A stretch of DNA of 6,803 bases from Candidatus Bathyarchaeota archaeon (GTDB lineage: Archaea; Thermoproteota; Bathyarchaeia; Bathyarchaeales; Bathyarchaeaceae), in NCBI GenBank assembly GCA_029883255.1, contig JAOUJL010000078.1, positions 1 through 6,803 of the forward strand, in the 5' to 3' direction. Positions within the stretch are counted from its first letter, which is position 1. Every line of letters starts with the position of its first letter. Shown here in pieces: positions 1 through 4,716 of the stretch. The notes beneath the pieces are model-generated. The model was not told the origin of the DNA. It made no database searches and saw nothing but the letters and a program-made list of their open reading frames with translations. A program made the position numbers and the translations under genes.

Positions 1-2
1 CA

Positions 3-311
3 GGAGGAATAACTGTTGGAGTCAATAACCCACGTGCCTTCTACTTCTCCAGCTTAGATCCCAGGGGGGTAGCATTATTTATTGAAATGAAGGAAAACCC
101 CGCAAATGAAACCATGATCAAAGCCATAAACTACACGGAGGCCACGATCGCCTACTTCGTTATAACGAAATCCAGAGTGGGCGAAGAAGAATACAACCGC
201 ATAATCCAGCAAGCCCAACAAAACAAACTCCAACCATATCCTGAAGGAATCTTCTACTACGGAGACGAAGAAAAACTCCGCATATTCTACTACAAAAAAT
301 CAACCGATTAG
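3..311 (+). CDS. C-terminal end of an unrecognised protein (5' end outside window)
   Basis: The frame is open from the first full codon at position 3 to a TAG stop at 309-311, giving about 102 residues. The ATG at 87 is internal, because in-frame codons upstream of it (…FYFSSLDPRGVALFIE) read as normal protein without a stop. The fragment is rich in aromatic residues, Glu/Gln and Lys, and alternates predicted strands and helices, for example TIAYFVITKSRV followed by the helix EEEYNRIIQQAQQNK. It ends in the charged tail YYKKSTD. No membrane segment or catalytic motif is visible. A soluble C-terminal domain of a larger membrane glycosyltransferase would suit the surface-glycan genes nearby, but nothing in the fragment proves it. 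The gene runs towards the minus-strand cluster. Confidence 0.7.
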   Translation, partial: GGITVGVNNPRAFYFSSLDPRGVALFIEMKENPANETMIKAINYTEATIAYFVITKSRVGEEEYNRIIQQAQQNKLQPYPEGIFYYGDEEKLRIFYYKKSTD

Positions 312-449
312 TCACTTCCTAACATATTTGAATCCAAATAGGCGAGGTATGTTGAAACCTATGGGGGGTATCGAAAATCAACGTCCAGAATCGATGCGCG
401 CGCGTAGCTTCCAAACTACTAATAGCCACGCCTTCTTGCATAGCACTAA

Positions 450-554
450 AATGCGTGCGCATTGGAAAAAGCGACAAAACCTCCTGTGTTCGGAGAAGAC
501 GGTTTGAAGGCTCTGGAGATAGCGGTGGAATGTATGCAGCCCCTTAAAGAATAA
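450..554 (+). pseudogene. Remnant C-terminus of a Gfo/Idh/MocA-family oxidoreductase
   Basis: The frame is open from 450 to the TAA at 552-554 and reads ALEKATKPPVFGEDGLKALE followed by IAVECMQPLKE. The pattern 'KPPVxGEDGLKALEIA…' is the typical last helix and loop of Gfo/Idh/MocA NAD(P)-dependent sugar dehydrogenases, where PPVSGEDG(L/A)xALE lies some 10-15 residues from the C-terminus. About 34 codons are left. An in-frame TAA at 447-449 and further stops upstream (405-407, 339-341) cut it off from any start, and I could not find the rest of the family in the other frames. Such enzymes often sit in nucleotide-sugar and surface-glycan clusters, as here. The identification rests on one short motif. 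Confidence 0.55.
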
Positions 555-581
555 CCAGCTTAGTGTTGATAAATTTGTGAT

Positions 582-594
582 GGCGAGTTTCGCC
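582..594. other. Small perfect hairpin after the epimerase gene
   Basis: GGCGA-gtt-TCGCC forms a 5-bp stem with a 3-base loop, 28 bases past the stop of the minus-strand epimerase gene and 28 bases past the oxidoreductase remnant's stop. No T-tract follows on either strand, so it is not a standard terminator. It could mark the end of the minus-strand transcript or be chance. Confidence 0.2.
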
Positions 595-621
595 TAGAGA
601 TCTGAAGGCTTGCGCATCTGT

Positions 622-1599
622 TCAAGACCCTGCAGTTGCTTTTACCTTTAATGCAAAATCAAACAGCTCAGATACGCCTTGACGTACTCCTCTCTTCCGC
701 TTGTAACCTATCCTTCGAGAAGCTCTCTTGGAACTATAGTTGAATTCCGAGGTGTAAACTTCACCCGGCTCCAGCGGCACGAAGACCGTCGAGATTTCTT
801 TGCCTAGTCTTTGCTCACCCTCTTGAATGACTATTTCAGCGACACTGTTAACGCTTAAAGCTTCTCCACCTAGGTTAAAAGTTTCGCCTGCAACTGCTTG
901 TTTGGAAGCCTTTGAACATTGGATGAAGGCATCTATGATGTCTTGTACGTGCACAAAGTTGCGTTGCTGTTTCCCGTCTGCGCGGATGGTGAGAGGCTGA
1001 TCGTTTGTCGCCTGCCAAACAAACCTAGGGACAACAGTCTTCCACCGAGTGTATGCACCTAAGCCGTAAACGTTAGAAAACCTGAGTATTGTTGTCGTTA
1101 ACCCGCTGTTGGCGTGACAAGCGTTCACGAGTTTTTCACCGCTCACCTTTGTAACTCCGTAGAGGTTTATGGGATTCAACGGATGCTCCTCGGTGATGGG
1201 TTGCTGTTGAGGTGTTCCGTATACCGCGGCTGAAGAAGTGAAAATGAATCTCTCGACGTTGCAATTAACAGCTTCTTCGAGGAGTAAATGAGTGCCATAA
1301 ATATTGGTTTCTATGGCTTTTTTGGGCTGATCTCTACACGTTTTTACTCCAGGTATGGCTGCTAAATGCATAATTATGGCTGTGTCCTTGGTTACGGCCT
1401 TCTGTACATCAGATTTCTTCCTTATGTCACTTACGAGGAGGCGATAACGCCTTTCTTTTCTGAGGTAGTTAACGTAGCGGTAGTTTCCTCCCTCTAAGTT
1501 GTCGAGGGATGTTATAGTAGCATCTGGGAATTCCTTACCTAACCTGACTAGAAGCCCGCTTCCAATGTAGCCCGCTCCACCAGTCACCAAGATGTTCAT
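622..1599 (-). CDS. NAD-dependent sugar-nucleotide epimerase/dehydratase (GalE-like extended SDR)
   Basis: This 325-residue cytoplasmic protein is a full-length extended short-chain dehydrogenase. It has the NAD-binding glycine motif GGAGYIG at 7-13, an acidic residue after strand 2 (SLDN, D33), SDI at 57-59 and HLAA at 78-81. The catalytic Ser region is TSSAAVYG (121-128) and the Tyr-Lys pair is Y147-x3-K151 (YGVTK). The substrate-binding half carries RFSNVYG (173-179) and RNFVHVQD (213-220). The family converts UDP- or dTDP-hexoses through a 4-keto intermediate; UDP-glucose 4-epimerase is the commonest activity, but the exact sugar cannot be read from sequence. The ATG at 1599 is fixed by an in-frame TGA two codons upstream. 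No good ribosome binding site is seen. It is the last of three minus-strand genes, 103 bases after the glycosyltransferase, and probably supplies a sugar to the same glycan. Confidence 0.9.
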   Translation of the reverse strand: MNILVTGGAGYIGSGLLVRLGKEFPDATITSLDNLEGGNYRYVNYLRKERRYRLLVSDIRKKSDVQKAVTKDTAIIMHLAAIPGVKTCRDQPKKAIETNIYGTHLLLEEAVNCNVERFIFTSSAAVYGTPQQQPITEEHPLNPINLYGVTKVSGEKLVNACHANSGLTTTILRFSNVYGLGAYTRWKTVVPRFVWQATNDQPLTIRADGKQQRNFVHVQDIIDAFIQCSKASKQAVAGETFNLGGEALSVNSVAEIVIQEGEQRLGKEISTVFVPLEPGEVYTSEFNYSSKRASRRIGYKRKRGVRQGVSELFDFALKVKATAGS

Positions 1600-1615
1600 T
1601 TGTGGTCACATGTCG

Positions 1616-1627
1616 CTGATTTAATCA
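1616..1627 (-). promoter_or_regulatory. Possible TATA box for a leaderless epimerase transcript
   Basis: On the minus strand GATTAAAT is centred about 23 bases before the epimerase ATG, the distance at which an archaeal transcript would begin at or next to the start codon. With no ribosome binding site and a 103-base gap to the upstream gene, this suggests a separate leaderless promoter. Read-through from the upstream genes remains possible. Confidence 0.3.
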
Positions 1628-1702
1628 TGGACTATTGTTTCGTCTTCATTCTTAACGATTTCCTCAACATTAAATCGAATTTCGGCTATGCCTCACTCAT
1701 AA

Positions 1703-2338
1703 CTAAGAAATCAGATCTCTCAAGACGTAGAAAATTTGTGTTATGTGTCTTGTCCTTATTTTTCTTTTCCCGCAAATTCTCGGTTTCGTTTGTACGGGGA
1801 TTTCAATTATTCTGGCTCCTCGTTTATGAGCTTCTAAAACGAGGGTTCCGCAGAGGCATGTTCCGTGTAGCTTCAATCTTTTAGCTAGGTCGGCTTTTAT
1901 GGCTCTGAATCCGGTTCCAGCGTCTGAACATTTTACGCTTAGGTTTGTCAGTGCGTTGATTATTCTCTCTGAGCGGTGGGGGATTTCAGTCCTCACGCCT
2001 AGCGCCATTTCGCCCCTTCCCTCTGTTAATGGTTTTGTTAGTTTCAGTATGTCAGACGGATCGTGTTGACCGTCAGCGTCAATGGTTACAATTATGTCGC
2101 CATTGGCAGCTTCTAGTCCCTTCTGTGTGGCTTTGGTTACGCCCAATTTTTTTTCATTCCGAATTGTCACTGCTCCGTTTTTCTTTGCGATTTCAGATGT
2201 ATCGTCTTTGCTGCCGTCATCTACAATGATTATTTCGTCACAAAATGCTTTGCAGTTGGTGATAACATTGCCTATGGACATGGCTTCATTGTACGCAGGT
2301 ATCACCACAGAGACCTTAAGTTTAGATGTTTTGTTCAA
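1703..2338 (-). CDS. Family 2 glycosyltransferase, dolichol-phosphate sugar synthase type
   Basis: This 211-residue GT-A fold enzyme opens with VSVVIPAYNEA (9-19), then IVDDGS (38-43), the metal- and nucleotide-binding DADGQHDP (87-94) and DAGTGFRA (139-146), all as in DPM1-like enzymes. These move a sugar from UDP or GDP to a polyprenyl (dolichol) phosphate on the inner face of the membrane. No membrane helices follow the catalytic domain, so it is of the short, soluble or peripheral DPM1 type. The start is TTG at 2336-2338, because an in-frame TGA lies three codons upstream and the conserved first strand begins at residue 8. A weak GGATG lies 7 bases ahead. It follows the sulfoquinovose synthase by 38 bases and is probably co-transcribed. 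The sugar it transfers is unknown; sulfoquinovose is an attractive but unproven donor. Confidence 0.88.
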   Translation of the reverse strand: MNKTSKLKVSVVIPAYNEAMSIGNVITNCKAFCDEIIIVDDGSKDDTSEIAKKNGAVTIRNEKKLGVTKATQKGLEAANGDIIVTIDADGQHDPSDILKLTKPLTEGRGEMALGVRTEIPHRSERIINALTNLSVKCSDAGTGFRAIKADLAKRLKLHGTCLCGTLVLEAHKRGARIIEIPVQTKPRICGKRKIRTRHITQIFYVLRDLIS

Positions 2339-2376
2339 GAGGTGTCATCCATGAAAACGACGCAAGTGATTTTCCA

Positions 2377-3531
2377 TTATTTCCTCCAATAAACCGTTGG
2401 CATGATCCTTTCTTTTTTCGCCAATATCCTATCCTTGAACTTTTCTAAGTCTTTGAACATTATTTCTAGCTCTTCTTCCAAAGGATGTACCGGTTTGAAT
2501 CCAAGTTTGTAGAGTTTTTCGTGATCAGGATTGTAATAGTGTTTTTCTGCTTCAACTCTTGGGTTTTCTGGGTTCTTAATTTTCACGTCGTATCCGAGTT
2601 TTTTGCCGATCTTCTGAACTTTCTTGGCCAGTCCATTTATCGAATAGGTTTCATCGAATTGGTTGAAGACTCTGTATTCGCCTTTTTCAGGCGGGTTTTC
2701 GGTGGCGAGAGTTAGGCATTGCATGCTGTCTCTTAAAGCAATAAACCCTCTTGTTTGCTCTCCCAGACCATAAGGTGTTAGATTATGACCAATTATTGCC
2801 TGAGCACAGAATCGGTTTAATGCAGTTCCCCAAACCTCATCAAAGTCGAATCTCGTAAGTAGACGGTCGTCGGTCATTTCGTTTGTTCTTGTTCCATAGA
2901 CCACTCCTTGCATAATGTCTGTGCTTCTCAAATCCCAGATTTTGCACGCAAACATGATGTTGTGGCTGTCGTGGACTTTGGTTTGGTGGTACCAGGATCC
3001 AGCTTGGCGGGGGAAGGGGAGCATGTCTTTTCTTCCTCTGTACTCGATTTCGAAGAAGCCTTCCGGGATGTCAATGTTTGGTGTCCCATATTCGCCCAAG
3101 GTGCCCAGCTTAAGCATGTGTGTATGAGAGCTTGTTTCATGCATTGCGAAGAGAAGGTTTAGAGTTCCAACGATGTTGTTGGTTTGGGTGAACACCGCGT
3201 GTTCCATGTCTATCATGGAGTAGGGGGCGCAGGGCTGTTCTCCGAGGTGGATGATGGTGTCAGGTTTGTACTTTTTGACGATTCCTCTGACGAAGTGGTA
3301 TTCCCTTAAGTCTCCCTCGTAGAACTTGATATCCTTGCCATGGATTTCCTTGAAAGCTTTTAACCTTTCATCTATGGTCCGTATAGGAGTTGCAGACCAG
3401 GAGCCAATTTCCTTCACGTTTTTTCTCCTCGAGAAATTGTCCACGCCGACTACGTCGTGTCGCCGGTTTGTTAGGTACATGGCTAGGGTCCAGCCTAGGT
3501 ATCCGTCCATGCCGGCAATCAAGACTTTCAT
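2377..3531 (-). CDS. agl3: UDP-sulfoquinovose synthase (SQD1/SqdB/Agl3 family)
   Basis: This 384-residue cytoplasmic enzyme is predicted to make UDP-sulfoquinovose from UDP-glucose and sulfite with bound NAD. It matches plant SQD1 along its length as I remember that protein. It has GMDGYLGW at 7-14 (glycine motif), HLGEQPCAPYSMID (95-108), KLGTLGEYGTPNIDIPEG (141-158), Y181HQTK185VHDSHN and QGVVYGTRT (208-216). Further on come GTALNRF (235-241), QTRGFIALRD (259-268), RVFNQFDE (287-294), NPRVEAEKHYYN (323-334) and the tail IMPTVYWRK. T144, E147, Y181 and K185 occupy the known active-site positions. In Sulfolobus the homologue Agl3 supplies sulfoquinovose for the S-layer N-glycan; archaea are not known for sulfolipid, so a glycan role is likelier here. 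ATG 3531 has AGGTG five bases upstream. It heads the minus-strand cluster and has the putative operator in its promoter. Confidence 0.96.
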   Translation of the reverse strand: MKVLIAGMDGYLGWTLAMYLTNRRHDVVGVDNFSRRKNVKEIGSWSATPIRTIDERLKAFKEIHGKDIKFYEGDLREYHFVRGIVKKYKPDTIIHLGEQPCAPYSMIDMEHAVFTQTNNIVGTLNLLFAMHETSSHTHMLKLGTLGEYGTPNIDIPEGFFEIEYRGRKDMLPFPRQAGSWYHQTKVHDSHNIMFACKIWDLRSTDIMQGVVYGTRTNEMTDDRLLTRFDFDEVWGTALNRFCAQAIIGHNLTPYGLGEQTRGFIALRDSMQCLTLATENPPEKGEYRVFNQFDETYSINGLAKKVQKIGKKLGYDVKIKNPENPRVEAEKHYYNPDHEKLYKLGFKPVHPLEEELEIMFKDLEKFKDRILAKKERIMPTVYWRK

Positions 3532-3536
3532 GTGAA

Positions 3537-3541
3537 CACCT
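3537..3541 (-). promoter_or_regulatory. Ribosome binding site of the UDP-sulfoquinovose synthase gene
   Basis: AGGTG on the minus strand, five bases before ATG 3531, matches the archaeal 16S tail and fixes the start. The exporter gene at 4717 has the same site at the same spacing. Confidence 0.7.
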
Positions 3542-3544
3542 ATT

Positions 3545-3568
3545 TTACTACTAATAAGGAGTTAATTA
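3545..3568. promoter_or_regulatory. Putative operator, copy 1 (sulfoquinovose synthase promoter)
   Basis: These 24 bases match 4669-4692 at 22 positions; the differences are G3559 versus T4683 and A3565 versus C4689. The core is ACTACT-AATA-AGGAGT, an inverted repeat with one mismatch in six pairs. It begins 14 bases ahead of the sulfoquinovose synthase ATG, where the transcript probably starts, so a bound protein would block transcription. A second inverted repeat overlaps it: TAATAAG at 3552-3558 and CTTATTA at 3573-3579. The most likely binder is the TrmB-family regulator encoded at 3684; this is inferred. Confidence 0.65.
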
Positions 3569-3573
3569 TTCTC

Positions 3574-3582
3574 TTATTAATG
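3574..3582 (-). promoter_or_regulatory. Possible TATA box for the minus-strand glycan genes
   Basis: CATTAATAA on the minus strand lies about 45 bases before the sulfoquinovose synthase start. A start about 25 bases downstream would fall near 3553, inside the putative operator. The AT-rich region offers other candidates, so the exact box is uncertain. Confidence 0.35.
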
Positions 3583-3639
3583 TTTTCCATATGCAATTCT
3601 TTCTGGCACACGCAATTGATGAACATGTTATGTAAAGAA

Positions 3640-3645
3640 TTTAAA
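3640..3645 (+). promoter_or_regulatory. TATA box of the TrmB-family regulator gene
   Basis: TTTAAA, preceded by the purine-rich GTAAAGAA that could serve as a BRE, lies 44 bases before the TTG start. Transcription would begin near 3666-3670, leaving a short leader that just contains or overlaps the ribosome binding site. Confidence 0.5.
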
Positions 3646-3667
3646 GGCAGGTTTTCAAATTGTCTAT

Positions 3668-3673
3668 GGAGGG
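3668..3673 (+). promoter_or_regulatory. Ribosome binding site deciding the TTG start of the regulator
   Basis: GGAGGG lies 10 bases before TTG 3684. An in-frame TAG at 3678-3680 rules out any earlier start, and the next ATG (residue 17) would cut into the first helix of the DNA-binding domain, so this site supports TTG. Confidence 0.65.
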
Positions 3674-3683
3674 TAGTTAGCTT

Positions 3684-4526
3684 TTGGCCTTCGAAAAAGA
3701 CATCAACCAAACTAAGTCATTGCTCATAAACATGGGCTTGAACGAGTACCAAGCCTCAGCGCTCGCCTACCTCCTCCTTCTCGGAGAGACAAAGGCAACA
3801 ACCTTAAGCAAGACAAGTAAAGTTCCGAGTGCACGCATTTACGGCATCTTAGATCAGCTCGCAAAAATGGGACTAGTAACTATGAAACCTGGAAGACCTG
3901 TGCTATACAGTCCCCGCCCCCTAGAAGACATTGCAAGTTCTCTCATATCTTTCAGCATGAATGAACTCAAACAGAAGCTTAGAACCCTCGAGGGCTACGC
4001 TAAAGTTCTCGTGGAGACTGGTAAGAGATTTTATTTGAAAGGAGAAAAAGGGATTCCAAGGGTTCCCCTTCTACGAATCGTTAGCGTGGGTGAGGTTTCT
4101 TTGAATGAGACCAAGAGACTTTACGATTCGGCGGAAAAGGAAATCCAAATTCTGTCAAGGGCTGTGGAGTACTTTCCTGAGGTTACCAAGAATATTATTA
4201 ATGCTCTCAAAAGAGGAGTCTCTTTGAAAATGATTTTGATGAACCCTAGTTTGCTAGAGGCTGAAGACAGAAAGAAGCAGGCTGAAACTTTGAAGAGGAT
4301 CAACGAGGTTCGAGGAGGCGAGATTGAAGTTCGCTTCACTGATGAAATTCCAATGAGGGGGTGTATCATTGATCCTGAAGTTGGAGGAAAGGCTTTGTTT
4401 CTTGTTGAAGACCCGGGAGTTCCTTTCTTTCTGCGTGAAGCTGCTATCACTTCCCACCAGAGCGTAGTTAGGGGACTAGCCTTGATGTATAGTTTAATGT
4501 GGGAACATAGAACACAGAAGCTCTAG
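3684..4526 (+). CDS. TrmB-family transcriptional regulator
   Basis: This 280-residue DNA-binding protein has a winged helix-turn-helix at about 12-80 with the TrmB hallmarks: LINMGLNEYQASALAYLLLLG, then SKVPSARIYGILDQLAKMGLV (45-65) as recognition helix, and a wing around RPVLYSPRPLEDI. A Lys/Glu-rich helix at about 84-112 probably forms the dimerising coiled coil. Residues about 128-275 form the effector domain (EIQILSRAVEYFPEV, GCIIDPE, KALFLVED). TrmB proteins usually sense sugars and repress or activate sugar transport and metabolism genes. Here the neighbours are a sulfoquinovose synthase (divergent, 152 bases away) and a putative sulfite/sulfate exporter (190 bases downstream). Both carry the same operator-like element, so I infer it controls both. 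The ligand is unknown; UDP-sugars, glucose or sulfite are candidates. The TTG start is used. Confidence 0.88.
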   Translation: MAFEKDINQTKSLLINMGLNEYQASALAYLLLLGETKATTLSKTSKVPSARIYGILDQLAKMGLVTMKPGRPVLYSPRPLEDIASSLISFSMNELKQKLRTLEGYAKVLVETGKRFYLKGEKGIPRVPLLRIVSVGEVSLNETKRLYDSAEKEIQILSRAVEYFPEVTKNIINALKRGVSLKMILMNPSLLEAEDRKKQAETLKRINEVRGGEIEVRFTDEIPMRGCIIDPEVGGKALFLVEDPGVPFFLREAAITSHQSVVRGLALMYSLMWEHRTQKL

Positions 4527-4609
4527 CCCAATTTCCCACAATAGGAAGATCGGCCTTTTCGTAGCTTTCTGCTAATCCAGTAGAAAAAGGAGTTGTATAT
4601 GAGGTATAT

Positions 4610-4632
4610 TTACTATTCTTAAGTGGTTACTT
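4610..4632. promoter_or_regulatory. Putative operator, copy 3 (upstream of the exporter TATA box)
   Basis: Without gaps, 19 of 23 bases equal 4669-4691. Its arms read ACTATT and AGTGGT, each one change from the best copy. It starts 59 bases before copy 2 and lies just upstream of the TATA box, so the two copies flank the promoter. It is the weakest of the three. Confidence 0.5.
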
Positions 4633-4640
4633 TGTGGAAA

Positions 4641-4650
4641 TATTTAAATA
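4641..4650 (+). promoter_or_regulatory. TATA box of the exporter gene
   Basis: TATTTAAATA preceded by purine-rich GTGGAAA is the clearest archaeal promoter in the window. The predicted transcript start, about 25 bases on near 4672, falls inside operator copy 2 and leaves a leader of about 45 bases with an AGGTGA ribosome binding site. Confidence 0.6.
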
Positions 4651-4667
4651 GAGCCGGCGAATATTTA

Positions 4668-4692
4668 GTTACTACTAATAAGTAGTTACTTA
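4668..4692. promoter_or_regulatory. Putative operator, copy 2 (best palindrome, exporter promoter)
   Basis: The 22 bases at 4668-4689 form a near-palindrome with 9 of 11 pairs matching, centred between 4678 and 4679, core ACTACTAATAAGTAGT. TACT (4673-4676) pairs with AGTA (4681-4684), and an outer TACT at 4670 is seven bases from the same AGTA. From memory, published TrmB sites use TACT…AGTA half-sites at various spacings. It covers the predicted transcript start of the exporter gene, as expected for repression. The match to copy 1, over a kilobase away, is far beyond chance. Confidence 0.7.
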
Positions 4693-4706
4693 AGCTCCAG
4701 CAACAT

Positions 4707-4712
4707 AGGTGA
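4707..4712 (+). promoter_or_regulatory. Ribosome binding site of the exporter gene
   Basis: AGGTGA four bases before ATG 4717 matches the archaeal 16S tail well and fixes the start. Confidence 0.75.
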
Positions 4713-4716
4713 AAAA

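Larger units (their letters stand above)
312..621. other. 310-base stretch without an intact gene
   Basis: This lies between the end of the first gene and the end of the convergent epimerase gene. It holds the decayed oxidoreductase tail at 450-554. It also has a GC-rich patch with a CGCGCGCG-like run near 395-404, a half-copy of the putative operator (ACTACTAATA, 415-424) and a small perfect hairpin at 582-594. A 48-codon frame starting at ATG 361 is open but resembles nothing I know and overlaps the oxidoreductase remnant in another frame. I saw no tRNA or other RNA gene. Confidence 0.6.

Noticed and set aside
361..507. 48-codon plus-strand frame from ATG 361
   Set aside because: It has no family likeness and overlaps the oxidoreductase remnant in another frame. 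The GGGGGG stretch after the ATG is not a ribosome binding site.
1600..1884. Plus-strand 94-codon open frame
   Set aside because: It lies largely opposite the glycosyltransferase gene and reads as a low-complexity, Phe/Arg-rich shadow with no recognisable motif.
3673..3679. GTAGTTA, a half-site of the operator, beside the regulator's ribosome binding site
   Set aside because: Only seven bases match and the left arm is absent, so autoregulation cannot be claimed from it.
4566..4586. Seven-base-pair hairpin after the regulator gene (TTTCTGC / GTAGAAA with a G-T pair)
   Set aside because: The stem is weak with one wobble and no following T-tract on the plus strand, so it is not convincing as a terminator.
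4600..4623. Seven-codon leader peptide (MRYIYYS) after an AGGAG before the exporter promoter
   Set aside because: It lies upstream of the TATA box, so it would not be on the exporter transcript, and it overlaps operator copy 3.
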